From a virus: a DNA stretch of 64,000 nt. Below, piece by piece: positions 15,577 through 24,142 of this stretch; positions within the stretch are counted from its first letter, which is position 1; every line of letters begins with the position of its first letter. The notes under the pieces are model-generated. The model saw only the letters and a list, made by a program, of their open reading frames with translations, searched no databases and had not been told where the DNA came from. The stretch is from IMG/VR virus record IMGVR_UViG_3300044797_000185, positions 1 through 64,000 of that record. One strand, written 5' to 3'. Made by a program: the position numbers and the translations under genes.

Positions 15577-15787
15577 ATGTAAAAAGATTACATTAGAGAG
15601 ATCTGAAATATGGTCTCTCTGAATGTAGTTTTCGCAAATAAGTCCTATGCAGTAATGTGTGTGCAAGATAGCCTGTATAGGCGTTGCACAGATTTCGTAT
15701 CCTCGCCTAAACGTCTCGAATAGAAAATTAAACCGAGTTGTATTAGATAAGAATATGTAAAAATATTAAATCACAAGGAGTTACACA
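15577..15787 (+). promoter_or_regulatory. intergenic tract with terminator-like and leader hairpins
   Basis: 211 bases without a gene. 15589-15627 is a long hairpin: TACATT then AGAGAGATC pair with GGTCTCTCT then AATGTA, one base bulged, followed by GTTTTC, so it may end the preceding message. Around 15658-15703, TGTGC/GCACA encloses GCCT-GTAT-AGGC. Near 15750-15775 the bases resemble the A/T-rich box of the 64-bp repeat. AAGGAG precedes the next ATG. Confidence 0.5.
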
Positions 15788-16717
15788 ATGACAAATATTT
15801 ACATTCTTAAAGGTAACAATATTATAGAATCAGTCGTACCAGACTTTAAAGCACCAGTTATTAATAGTGTCCCAGTTGTTTATGTGAGCCTTAATAATCC
15901 TGTTCTTGCTTCTGCATCTACCTATGCTGTTCTAGGAGATACAGCAGTAACCAATACAGGAAATACAGTCCTAACTGGAGATCTTGGTATTTCCCCAGGT
16001 AATACCATCACTGGTTTTCCTCCTGGTACATATACAGGTACTCTTCATCAAGGTGATGCAGCAGCAGCTCAGGCTCATGCCGATGCAACAGCAGCCGCAA
16101 CAGCATTGAAAGCACTTACTCCTACCACAGATATTTCTTCAACAGATCTTGGTGGAGCAACACTTACTCCTGGTAATTACCATGCAACATCAACTGGTAC
16201 GTGGAGTGCAGGTCCTTTGACATTAAATGGTGCAGGACAATATGTGTTTGTATTTGGTACAGGACTTACTATGCCAGCAAGTGCAACAGTGGTATTGGAG
16301 AATGGTGCAACAGCCGATAACGTTTATTTCGTAACTGGAACAACTTTCACCTTTGGTGCAAATTGCACAGTCAACGGAAACATTCTTGCAGGTACATCTA
16401 TTACATTCGCAGCTTCTAGCGTACTTAATGGAAGAGCCTTAACATATGGTCCCTCTGGGACAACCGTAACATTCCCAAGTGCAGGAACAGTAACGGTTCC
16501 TTCTAATTCTAGTACTTCCTTTAGTTACACTATCACAGCTTTAAATTCACCTTCAGCATTCTATGCAACGTATTTGCCATGGGATTTGGTTATTAATCAT
16601 AGTACTGGAGTAATTTCTGGAACTATTTTTCCTAATAGTGTTGGTGAATTTCGTATTCCATTAGAGGCTGTTAATGATGCTGGTGTAGGTTCAATGGTAT
16701 TAACAATCCAAATCTAA
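15788..16717 (+). CDS. virion protein with ice-binding-like (DUF3494) domain and Ig-like end
   Basis: 309 aa. Residues about 37-237 match the DUF3494 ice-binding-like beta-solenoid: STYAVLGDTAVTNTG, TGDLGISPG, TGFPPGTYTG, the LTPGNYHA turn, then FGTGLT...TFTFGANCTVNGNILAGTSITF. In cold-adapted microbes this fold binds ice or acts as an adhesin tip. Residues 240-309 look like a putative Ig (He_PIG) domain ending in a VLTIQI strand. No signal peptide, so it is a particle component rather than a secreted protein. Part of the DNA is identical to the gene at 50743. Confidence 0.78.
   Translation: MTNIYILKGNNIIESVVPDFKAPVINSVPVVYVSLNNPVLASASTYAVLGDTAVTNTGNTVLTGDLGISPGNTITGFPPGTYTGTLHQGDAAAAQAHADATAAATALKALTPTTDISSTDLGGATLTPGNYHATSTGTWSAGPLTLNGAGQYVFVFGTGLTMPASATVVLENGATADNVYFVTGTTFTFGANCTVNGNILAGTSITFAASSVLNGRALTYGPSGTTVTFPSAGTVTVPSNSSTSFSYTITALNSPSAFYATYLPWDLVINHSTGVISGTIFPNSVGEFRIPLEAVNDAGVGSMVLTIQI
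16445..16494 (+). repeat. 50-bp exact repeat with 52228-52277
   Basis: Lies in the DUF3494 coding region of both genes; a further 23-bp identity lies just upstream (16408-16430). Exact identity over 36 kb indicates recent copying or gene conversion. Confidence 0.9.
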
Positions 16718-16737
16718 ACCAATAGAATAGTTTAAAA

Positions 16738-16779
16738 GTTATATTAGACAGGGTTCGCAAGAGCCCTGTTGTATATAAC
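16738..16779 (+). terminator. long hairpin with GCAA tetraloop
   Basis: GTTATAT pairs with ATATAAC outside, ACAGGGTTC with GAGCCCTGT inside (one G-T pair), loop GCAA. It stands 20 bases after a stop codon and 40 before the next start. A T-rich tail is weak, so it may be a processing or stabilising element instead of a terminator. Confidence 0.6.
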
Positions 16780-16817
16780 TTATAGAGAATATAATTTTAA
16801 AAAGAAAAGGATAAGAA

Positions 16818-17426
16818 ATGAAAAGATATAGAGTTTGCATTAAAAATGCAAAAGAGTGCAGAATTGAACTTACTTTTGCTGATTTATGTGTAAAATATAC
16901 TAATGGATTTTCTCCTACTTTAAAAATTAAAGAAGGCGAAGAAATTCCTTTAGATGTATGTGATCCAGAAGATATTAGAAAATCTTGGCTCGTAGGATCA
17001 TTACGAGGTTATTTAGAGAATAAGTGGATAGAAGAAATTCAAGATGATAAAGTAAAAACTGAACCAGCTATTATTTTATCCCAATTTATTAGTGAACAAT
17101 CCGTTTTAAATTCTTTAGTAGAAAAAACTAATAAGCAGGAAGTTGCACCCATTTTGCCAGCCGAAGTTCCTCCTCAATCAATTTTACCTGTAGCTCCACC
17201 TGTCGTTGAGCAAAAATCTGTTTCTGTTCAATCGAATGAAGCAATCACCGATTTAAATTTAGTACGTTCATATGAAGATTTTTCCAAGTTAACTCATATT
17301 TTAAAACTTCGATTTATTAAGGAAACTGAAAATTTAGATCTATTACGAGATATTACAGGTAAAACCACATCTAGTCAACTTAAAAATAATATAGCTCTTC
17401 GATTATCTCTACTAAAGGTTCCATAA
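16818..17426 (+). CDS. hypothetical protein, 202 aa
   Basis: Unrecognised. N-terminal 80 residues are a compact alpha/beta region; residues 110-145 are Pro/Val/Gln-rich and probably a flexible linker; the last 50 residues are helical with many Leu (LRDITGKTTSSQLKNNIALR). Two small domains joined by a linker. AAGGA site before the ATG. Its neighbours are appendage proteins but its composition is not fibre-like, so a morphogenesis or regulatory role is possible. Confidence 0.65.
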   Translation: MKRYRVCIKNAKECRIELTFADLCVKYTNGFSPTLKIKEGEEIPLDVCDPEDIRKSWLVGSLRGYLENKWIEEIQDDKVKTEPAIILSQFISEQSVLNSLVEKTNKQEVAPILPAEVPPQSILPVAPPVVEQKSVSVQSNEAITDLNLVRSYEDFSKLTHILKLRFIKETENLDLLRDITGKTTSSQLKNNIALRLSLLKVP

Positions 17427-17470
17427 ATTTTCTTTTAAAATATAGAATCCAAAAAATTAGGATAAAGAAG

Positions 17471-17533
17471 ATGGCCAATAAAAATTTATTAAACTCTTTT
17501 TATATAGGGATGGGGGTCTTGAATGGCTACTAA
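17471..17533 (+). CDS. possible 20-aa peptide
   Basis: ATG with an AGGATAAAG site upstream, reading into the first codons of the next gene in another frame. The product is hydrophobic. It may be a short leader ORF for the gene at 17523 or chance. Confidence 0.25.
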   Translation: MANKNLLNSFYIGMGVLNGY

Positions 17534-18278
17534 TCCCCCAGATCCACAATTTGGAGTATCACTTACTCCTCCTCAACTAAATTCAGAACTGCCTTTTAAC
17601 GTTATATACGGTGTTACTCCTCTTGATGAGTATATTCCAATTCAGGTTAATGAGGCAGGGCAGCTTTCAGTTGGAAATGTTACTATTACAGGTCCAGTTA
17701 CTATTACAGGAGCCATTATACAAGGTGTTGATCCTGATAATGGTAATACACCAGAAGATATTTCTGTTGTAAATCTGGGTGGTGGAACTGCATATGCTCT
17801 TAGAACTTCTCTATATGATGGAGCTAATGAGCTTACCATTAATTCTGATGGAAGTATTGATACTCGTATTACTGCTGGTGGAAATTCCCTATTAGTTAAT
17901 CCAGATGGAAGTATAGATGTTAATATTACAAATCCTGGGACTCTTAATACAAATTTAAATGCTTATGCAGAAAATTTGGCAGTTCCTGGTGGTGGGGCAA
18001 CTACAACTCTTTTTACATATTCTGTTCTTGCTTCTACAACCTATCTTTTGAATGGTTTTATTGGTTGGGGAACTTATGATGCAGAGTTTCTTGTATTAAA
18101 AAATAGTGCTCGTATAGGTGGTGGTTGGAGTTCTCCAACTAACCGAACATTATCAATAGATTATGGAGCTACCCCCATTATTGCTAATGCAGGAGATGTT
18201 ATAAATATCACAGTAACTTGTTATGCATCATCAACACAAACTTTTAGATTAAATGTATTAGCAGAATTGATGAGTTAA
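17523..18278 (+). CDS. putative tail fibre/appendage protein, 251 aa
   Basis: First half contains short repeats of the kind GNVTITGPVTITGA and NSDGSIDTRI/NPDGSIDVNI, typical of a trimeric beta-helix fibre stalk. The C-terminal 110 residues (from AVPGGGATTTLFTYSV) form a beta-sandwich-like head. Ribosome site GGGGGTC is unusual. It heads a block of related repetitive fibre genes. Confidence 0.62.
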   Translation: MATNPPDPQFGVSLTPPQLNSELPFNVIYGVTPLDEYIPIQVNEAGQLSVGNVTITGPVTITGAIIQGVDPDNGNTPEDISVVNLGGGTAYALRTSLYDGANELTINSDGSIDTRITAGGNSLLVNPDGSIDVNITNPGTLNTNLNAYAENLAVPGGGATTTLFTYSVLASTTYLLNGFIGWGTYDAEFLVLKNSARIGGGWSSPTNRTLSIDYGATPIIANAGDVINITVTCYASSTQTFRLNVLAELMS

Positions 18279-18289
18279 GGAGAATTACA

Positions 18290-18490
18290 ATGGCAGACTT
18301 AGGACCTAATAAAGATTTGCAGCGAAAGCGTTTGAGCGTCCATATTACAGAAATGAGACTTCAACTTGAACGTATGGATCTTCGTAAGCTTGAACTTGCG
18401 GAAGAACTTCGAAAAATAGAAGAAAATATTACAGCAACGAATTTAGATATTAGTAACACACAAGATTCTATAGATAAAATTGGAAAATAA
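18290..18490 (+). CDS. short coiled-coil protein, 66 aa
   Basis: Almost entirely heptad-like: LSVHITEMRLQLERMDLRKL and ELAEELRKIEENI. No Cys, AAGGAG site, tightly spaced after the fibre gene. Likely a trimerisation or fibre-attachment helper; a similar coiled-coil protein lies at 31166 beside another fibre gene. Confidence 0.68.
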   Translation: MADLGPNKDLQRKRLSVHITEMRLQLERMDLRKLELAEELRKIEENITATNLDISNTQDSIDKIGK

Positions 18491-18508
18491 TTTTTAAGGA
18501 GATATATC

Positions 18509-19915
18509 ATGGCAGATTTTGACGCACAGCAGCCCGTCAGAGCTTTAGCAACAGAATTTACAACTGAGGTAGCTAACTCAGCAGGAACAACAATTAATCC
18601 AGCAGAAGATTATGCACAAGGTTCAACGACTTCAGGTGAAAATAATATTCTAGCAGGTGGTGCAACTACTACTGCTGCACCAACATATGTTACAGGAACT
18701 ACAAATCCATTATCTCTGGATACATTAGGTAATTTAAGGGTTACAAGTTCTGCTGTTGCATTACAAAATGTTAATTTGACTGAGATAGGTGGTGCTGCAA
18801 TAACTCTTGGGCAAACAACAGAAGCTGGTTCTATTCCTGTCACTATTGCTTCAAATCAATCCCCATTAACAGTTTCTGGTAATCTAACAAATAATAATGC
18901 TGCACCTATTGCAGATAACTTTGGAGTATTACCCGCACTTGCTAATGCTGCTCATCCAACATGGACAGAAGGTGATCAAGTTCTTTTGTCTGAAGATTTA
19001 TCTGGTAATCTTCGTGTAATTACAGGTACGGGTTCAACTACTGTTGTAACAGGAACTGTTGCTGTTACACAAAGTACATCTCCTTGGGTAACTGATGTAA
19101 CTCAATGGGCCAATGTCGCTTTAGGTTCTCCTTCAAATTACGGAACTTCACCAGGAGCTGTTGAAGTTATTGGTGTTAATGCTTTTATTACCAATACTGT
19201 ACCAGTTACCGTAGCAACATTACCATTGCCTACTGGTGCTGCTACATCTGCAAATCAAACTACAGAAATTGGTTTATTAACGACTATTGCATCTGAATCT
19301 TTGGCTCAAGGTTCATCCACTTCTGGACAACTTGGAAACTTAGTAATGGGAGCTGCTACTACTGCTGCACCAACATATACAACTGGAGATACATATCCAT
19401 TATCTCTAAATACATCAGGTAATTTACGAGTAATTGATACGGCTGCTGGACCAGTTACTCCTGGAACAGTAGCAACAAATTCTGAATTAGCTGGTGGTCA
19501 GTATAATTCTACTCCCCCCACTCTTACAACAGGACAGCAAGTTGCTTTACAGGTTGACGCTAATGGTCGCTTATTAGTTGATACAAATACTTCTGCTTCT
19601 ATAGTTCCAGTTCTTACTTATTTTACCGATGCAGCTGTTGCAACAAGTGGTACAGTTACACACTCACTTGCTGGTCCAGTTACATTAGATAAGATTGATG
19701 CTACGGGATCTGGAGAAATTAAGTTTACTGTTGCTATCGGTACTACAGGTAGTGAAGTAACTTACTGGAATGGTTTTAGTAGTGCATCGAACCAAGATAT
19801 TGAATTTGCATTGCCTTATGGTTATGTAATTCCTACTGGTAGTTCTGTAAAAGTTACACTTAAAAACAGAGATACGGCTGCTCAAGACTTGTACGTTACT
19901 TTCTTTAGTCATTAA
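18509..19915 (+). CDS. repetitive appendage protein, 468 aa
   Basis: Paralogue of the next gene. Built from phage-appendage repeats: AVTQSTSPWV, GSPSNYGTSPGAVEV followed by GVNAFITNTVPV, and LANAAHPTWTEGDQVLLSED. The last 110 residues are non-repetitive and end in YVTFFSH, possibly the distal domain. Strong AAGGAG site. Shares a 62-bp exact block with its paralogue. Confidence 0.7.
   Translation: MADFDAQQPVRALATEFTTEVANSAGTTINPAEDYAQGSTTSGENNILAGGATTTAAPTYVTGTTNPLSLDTLGNLRVTSSAVALQNVNLTEIGGAAITLGQTTEAGSIPVTIASNQSPLTVSGNLTNNNAAPIADNFGVLPALANAAHPTWTEGDQVLLSEDLSGNLRVITGTGSTTVVTGTVAVTQSTSPWVTDVTQWANVALGSPSNYGTSPGAVEVIGVNAFITNTVPVTVATLPLPTGAATSANQTTEIGLLTTIASESLAQGSSTSGQLGNLVMGAATTAAPTYTTGDTYPLSLNTSGNLRVIDTAAGPVTPGTVATNSELAGGQYNSTPPTLTTGQQVALQVDANGRLLVDTNTSASIVPVLTYFTDAAVATSGTVTHSLAGPVTLDKIDATGSGEIKFTVAIGTTGSEVTYWNGFSSASNQDIEFALPYGYVIPTGSSVKVTLKNRDTAAQDLYVTFFSH
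19451..19512 (+). repeat. 62-bp exact repeat with 21229-21290
   Basis: Lies at the same relative place (TPGTVATNSELAGG coding) in the two paralogous genes, consistent with tandem duplication or later gene conversion. Confidence 0.9.
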
Positions 19916-19947
19916 TAGATAAATAAGTTGTAAGAAAAGGATAAGAC

Positions 19948-21663
19948 ATGGCTGATTTACCAATCACATCAGATGAGGGTGCAACCCCTGTTGTAATTAA
20001 TGACCCTACTACTACAGCGAATGTTGCTAATGTTAAAGCAGCATCTACTGCTTCTGTTGCAGGAGATAGTTCTTTAGTAGTTGCTCTTTCACCAAATTCA
20101 CCACTTCCTACTGGTACTAATAATATTGGTGTGACAGGTGTAGCTCAGGGATCAACTACTTCTGGTGAGCATGGAGATTTAATTCAAGGAGCTGTTACAA
20201 CTGCTGCTCCTGCATATACTACAGCGCAGACTAGTCCATTATCTTTAACTACGGCGGGGGCACTAAGAACAGATAGTAGTGCTACTACACAGCCAATTTC
20301 TGGTACTGTAGCAGTAACTCAATCCACTTCTCCATGGGTTATAAGTGGTGCGGTAACAAATACTCCTCCTGCTAATCAAAGTGTCAATCTTACTCAGTTG
20401 AATAGTGTTGCTCTTGGTTCTCCTTCAAATTACGGAACTTCTCCTGGAGCTGTTGAAGTACAAGGTGTTAATGCCTTTATTACAAATACAGTACCTGTTA
20501 CTTTAGCAAGTACAACTATTACAGGAACAGTGGCTGTAACACAGTCAACATCCCCTTGGGTTGTCAGCCTTGCAAGTACAACAATCACTGGCACAGTGAC
20601 AACTGCTGGTAATCTTACTAATAATAATGCAGCACCTATTGGTGACAATTTAGGTGTTCTTCCAGCTCTTGCTGAAGGTACATTAAGTGCATCACGTTAT
20701 ACTACTGGAGATCAGGTACTTTTAGTTACTGATTTAGCTGGTAATACTAATGTTGATCTTCAATATTATTTAGGGGCCGCAGTTAGTAAAACAAATCCAA
20801 TAGCAACAACAATTTCTGATGGTACTAATGTAATTACTGCTGCTATTTCTGCTTATGGTACTGCTCCTACTGGAACGGAAGTTATGGGTGTTAATGCCTT
20901 TATAACTAATACTCCAGCAGTTACTGGTAATAAGACAAATAATAATGCTGCTCCAGGTGCTACTAATTTAGGTGTTCTTCCAGCTCTTGCTAATGCAGCT
21001 TCTCCTACTTGGACAGAAGGAGATTTAGTATTAGAATCTGTTGATCTTACAGGTAGACAGAGAATACGTGGTACTCTTTCTGGTAATAGTGCTGCTCCTG
21101 ATACTGATGGTATAATGACTTTAACAGCTGTAGCCGCAGCAGCCGCTCCTACTTGGACATCGGGTGATTTAGTTCTGCTATCAGAGGATCTATCTGGAAA
21201 TCTTCGAGTAAAAGATACTTCCGCTGGTCCAGTTACTCCTGGAACAGTAGCAACAAATTCTGAATTAGCTGGTGGTCAGTATAATTCTACATTACCTACT
21301 CTTACAACGGGTCAGCAAGGAGCTTTGCAAACCGATTCAAGTGGAAGATTACTAGTAAATGCACAACAAACTGGATTATCTAGCGTAATTACTACAGGAT
21401 CACTTAGTACTGTTGGAACAACAGCTGTACAGATGCATAGTGGGTCTATTCTCGCTTTAACTGGTGTAACTGTTAGATCATCTCCATCTAATACTGCTAT
21501 GATATATGTTGGTCCTTCAACTGTAACAGCCAATACAGCTGCCGCAACAGATGGTATTCCATTAAAAATAGGGGAAAGCATTACTTTAGCAATAACTAAT
21601 ATTAATTTAATTTATTTAATTGCAACCGCAGCTGCTCAGGAAGTATTTTGGGTGGTTCTCTAA
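19948..21663 (+). CDS. repetitive appendage protein, 571 aa
   Basis: Longer paralogue of the preceding gene with more copies of the SPWV and GVNAFITNT units and of the LANAASPTWTEGD unit. The C-terminal 100 residues differ (QMHSGSILALTGVTVRSSPS), so the two paralogues carry different tips on related stalks. AAAGGATAAG ribosome site; stop overlaps the next start by one base. Confidence 0.7.
   Translation: MADLPITSDEGATPVVINDPTTTANVANVKAASTASVAGDSSLVVALSPNSPLPTGTNNIGVTGVAQGSTTSGEHGDLIQGAVTTAAPAYTTAQTSPLSLTTAGALRTDSSATTQPISGTVAVTQSTSPWVISGAVTNTPPANQSVNLTQLNSVALGSPSNYGTSPGAVEVQGVNAFITNTVPVTLASTTITGTVAVTQSTSPWVVSLASTTITGTVTTAGNLTNNNAAPIGDNLGVLPALAEGTLSASRYTTGDQVLLVTDLAGNTNVDLQYYLGAAVSKTNPIATTISDGTNVITAAISAYGTAPTGTEVMGVNAFITNTPAVTGNKTNNNAAPGATNLGVLPALANAASPTWTEGDLVLESVDLTGRQRIRGTLSGNSAAPDTDGIMTLTAVAAAAAPTWTSGDLVLLSEDLSGNLRVKDTSAGPVTPGTVATNSELAGGQYNSTLPTLTTGQQGALQTDSSGRLLVNAQQTGLSSVITTGSLSTVGTTAVQMHSGSILALTGVTVRSSPSNTAMIYVGPSTVTANTAAATDGIPLKIGESITLAITNINLIYLIATAAAQEVFWVVL
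21229..21290 (+). repeat. 62-bp exact repeat with 19451-19512
   Basis: Second copy of the block shared by the two paralogous appendage genes. Confidence 0.9.
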
Positions 21664-22220
21664 TGTCTATTATTTCTCCTAATTCATCGCAAACATTTAA
21701 TACACAAACCTTTATAGCAAGTGGTACTTTTACACTTCCTTCAGGTGTTGGACTTGTCACAGCCAATGTTTTAATTATCGGTGGTGGTGGTGGCGGTGGT
21801 GGGAGTGGAAACTCGACAACGCATGGTGGTACTGGTGGAACTGGTGGAACAACGAGTTTTGGATCAACAAATGCTACAGGGGGAACTGGTGGAACTGGTG
21901 GTTCTGGTGGTGTTGCTGCTGCACCAGGAGGTACTGGATACAATGCGGGTCAATCAGCGTTCTCATCATCTGCTGATGTAGCTGGAGGTACTGGTGGTGT
22001 AGGTGCATATGGATTTGGATCAGGTGGTGCTGGTGGTCCTTCTGGTATCAGTCCAGGCGGTGGTGGTGGTAGCGGAAATTTAGCAGTTTTTAGTGGAACC
22101 ATTACTACAAGTCAAACAGTAACTATTGGTGCTGGAGGTACTGCTGGAACGGCTGGTGGTGCTAGTTTTGCTGGAAATGCTGGATCAGATGGTGTAGTTA
22201 TTGTTTCTTACTGGTATTAA
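21663..22220 (+). CDS. glycine-rich fibre tip / adhesin, 185 aa
   Basis: After a short beta start, residues 40-165 are Gly-rich with GGTGGTGG and GGGGGG runs, followed by a final VVIVSYWY strand. This is the pattern of glycine-rich receptor-binding domains, which pack as polyglycine helices and contact the host through loops. ATG overlaps the preceding TAA, so translation is coupled to the appendage gene and the protein may be its detachable tip. Confidence 0.68.
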   Translation: MSIISPNSSQTFNTQTFIASGTFTLPSGVGLVTANVLIIGGGGGGGGSGNSTTHGGTGGTGGTTSFGSTNATGGTGGTGGSGGVAAAPGGTGYNAGQSAFSSSADVAGGTGGVGAYGFGSGGAGGPSGISPGGGGGSGNLAVFSGTITTSQTVTIGAGGTAGTAGGASFAGNAGSDGVVIVSYWY

Positions 22221-22222
22221 TT

Positions 22223-22681
22223 ATGGAATTATTGGCATTAATTCTTAATGGTGTTGTTGTAAATATAGTATCTTGGGACGGTGTATCCTCTTGGACTCCT
22301 GATCCTTCATATACTGTTGTTAACATTACTTCCCAACCCCAAGTTGCAATAGGGTGGAGTTATGATGGGACAAATTTTACAGCACCTATTGCACCACCTT
22401 CCCCACCACCATTGCCTTTAAATCAGCAATATACAGAGTCGGAATATGGGCAATACTTAATCAGTCAGTTTACCACAATAAATACACAAAGAAATTTGAC
22501 GAGCACAGAACTTTTTGCACTGGCTTCAAATTTGGGTCCTTTTTATATTCTTTTACAGTGTGGCAGTTTACAAGCTTTTTTAGATAACTTATCGAATATA
22601 CCAGTTGATGGAACAGTGATTACAACTGCTATAGTCACTCAATTTCAAAATGCTATTCAAGCATATCTAGCAGGAGATTAA
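22223..22681 (+). CDS. putative tail fibre-associated protein, 152 aa
   Basis: First 60 residues form a beta domain (VVVNIVSWDGVSSW, IGWSYDGTNF) of a kind often found in small proteins next to fibre genes, then a Pro-rich hinge PPSPPPLP and a helical C-terminus. It could be a fibre assembly chaperone or part of the fibre. It starts three bases after the glycine-rich protein. Confidence 0.55.
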   Translation: MELLALILNGVVVNIVSWDGVSSWTPDPSYTVVNITSQPQVAIGWSYDGTNFTAPIAPPSPPPLPLNQQYTESEYGQYLISQFTTINTQRNLTSTELFALASNLGPFYILLQCGSLQAFLDNLSNIPVDGTVITTAIVTQFQNAIQAYLAGD

Positions 22682-22704
22682 CGTGTCATATGATAATATT
22701 CTAT

Positions 22705-22725
22705 TGTTTGAGGTTGTGCCAAACA
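22705..22725 (+). other. small intergenic hairpin
   Basis: TGTTTG pairs with CAAACA around a nine-base loop, 23 bases after the stop. Possible weak transcript end or processing point before the hydrolase gene. Confidence 0.35.
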
Positions 22726-22765
22726 GTCCATAGCATGATAAATTGGTTGCCTTTGGAGAAAAATA

Positions 22766-23278
22766 ATGCCTTCTAAGAGACGCAATATACTTCATCCTGG
22801 AGATATTTTACTTTTTAAGCCAAGAGGTAATGTTTCATTTTCTGATACCCTGATTATATGGGGTCAAAAATTATTTCGTCAAGTTCCCAGAAAAGATAAA
22901 TATGTTCATGTAGCTCTTGTTGATAGGGATACTCGATTTATTTTAGAAGCAAAATGGCCTAAGACTCGAAGATCTAATTTAATTACTACAAAATCTAATT
23001 CAAAGTATAAAATTGAAGTATATCGTGTACGTGGTATTACAGAAGAACAGATTAAGTTTGCTTTAGATTGGGCTCATGAACATTTAGATGAATGGTATGA
23101 TGTTCCTCTATTTTTAACTGGATTTTTATATATAAAGCATACACAAATTTGTTCTACGTATGTTTCTAATTCTTTTAAAGCCGCTAAGTTAGATATACCC
23201 TATGGATGCGGAAATAAAAAATTTATTGTTCCTGATGATTACGCTATCGATAATGCGAGGTTAGAACGAATTATGTAA
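22766..23278 (+). CDS. YiiX/NlpC-P60-like (permuted papain) hydrolase, putative
   Basis: 170 aa. Opens with HPGDILLFKPRG, the GDIL strand of permuted NlpC/P60 enzymes. A His48 in YVHVALV, Glu61 and Cys129 in QICSTYVSN are placed as in YiiX-type papain-fold peptidases/amidases, with a conserved Ser-x-x-V after the Cys. Such proteins cleave peptidoglycan peptides or lipid/amide bonds. No signal peptide. It could be virion-borne or part of lysis. The active site is inferred from motif order. Confidence 0.65.
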   Translation: MPSKRRNILHPGDILLFKPRGNVSFSDTLIIWGQKLFRQVPRKDKYVHVALVDRDTRFILEAKWPKTRRSNLITTKSNSKYKIEVYRVRGITEEQIKFALDWAHEHLDEWYDVPLFLTGFLYIKHTQICSTYVSNSFKAAKLDIPYGCGNKKFIVPDDYAIDNARLERIM

Positions 23279-23291
23279 AAATGGAGTTAAT

Positions 23292-23465
23292 ATGCCTTGT
23301 CCTGAATGCTCACGAAAAAGATTTAGAGAAAAAGTAATTAAAAAAAGCAAACGTAACTTTATGGTGCGCGAATGTCTGGGTTGTAATACTCAGTATGAAT
23401 TGAAAGAAGTTAGAAAATCACGACTTACCAATGAGTGGGTCGAAAAAGAGTCAGAAGATAAATAA
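23292..23465 (+). CDS. zinc-ribbon protein, 57 aa
   Basis: CPEC at residues 3-6 and CLGC at 28-31 form a classic four-Cys zinc ribbon; the rest is Lys/Glu-rich. Similar small ribbons act in transcription or as nucleic-acid adaptors. Starts 13 bases after the hydrolase and ends 17 before a fibre gene. Confidence 0.7.
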   Translation: MPCPECSRKRFREKVIKKSKRNFMVRECLGCNTQYELKEVRKSRLTNEWVEKESEDK

Positions 23466-23482
23466 ATTTAAGGAGTCTTACT

Positions 23483-24133
23483 ATGAGTTTTATTCAAAAT
23501 GTGGAAGTTGATTGGACAAATTTTAAGGTATTGAAAGCAGGACATCTCAGCACGAATATTATTTATTACTTGCTAACTGATCTCCAGTATGTTGCTTTCA
23601 TGGTTTATAGTGTTGGAACTCCAGGTTCTCCTGAATCTGTTTACTTTGTAAACATTAATAGAGATCCTTCTTCAAGTGGCCCTTATGCCGCTCTTTCTTC
23701 TGGAGTTAAAGCTCATGTAACAATCCAGGATATTACTTATACTGCAAATCTATATGGAACAGCGGGAAATAGTATTACAGTTCAATATACAAATGATGCT
23801 ACTTCTGTTGGTCAAGAGTATGTCACTGTTTCTGGCACTGCAATTACCGTTCATATTGTTAGTGGAAGTAGCACAGCTCAGCAAGTTCTCACAGCAGTAG
23901 CAGGATGGAATGCTTATAATGGTCAAATTAACAAATCACAAGCTTCCGCAGAATTACTTTCAGCCGTCATATCAGGAGCTTCAGGTAATGCACAAACAAC
24001 TCAAGGACCTACATCTTTAGCAAGTGGAACAGCAGCAACAACAGTGTTAGCTGATTGGACCGCTAACTATTTAGGTTCCGCTACTTTAGCCACAAGTTTT
24101 GCCAATGCCATTGCAGATGAATTAGCCGCATAA
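23483..24133 (+). CDS. virion protein with QDITYTA-type beta domain, 216 aa
   Basis: N-terminal 60 residues are a structural alpha/beta part; residues 70-130 carry a domain (TIQDITYTANLYGTAGNS, VTVSGTAITVHI) that recurs in the fibre gene at 27764, with DNA resemblance. The C-terminus is Ala/Ser/Thr-rich. AAGGAG site. Likely part of the adhesion apparatus. Confidence 0.6.
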   Translation: MSFIQNVEVDWTNFKVLKAGHLSTNIIYYLLTDLQYVAFMVYSVGTPGSPESVYFVNINRDPSSSGPYAALSSGVKAHVTIQDITYTANLYGTAGNSITVQYTNDATSVGQEYVTVSGTAITVHIVSGSSTAQQVLTAVAGWNAYNGQINKSQASAELLSAVISGASGNAQTTQGPTSLASGTAATTVLADWTANYLGSATLATSFANAIADELAA

Positions 24134-24142
24134 GGATAAAAT

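Noticed and set aside
18509-21663. CRISPR-like array from repeated short units
   Set aside because: Repeats are coding (SPWV, GVNAFITNT units), irregular in spacing and in frame.
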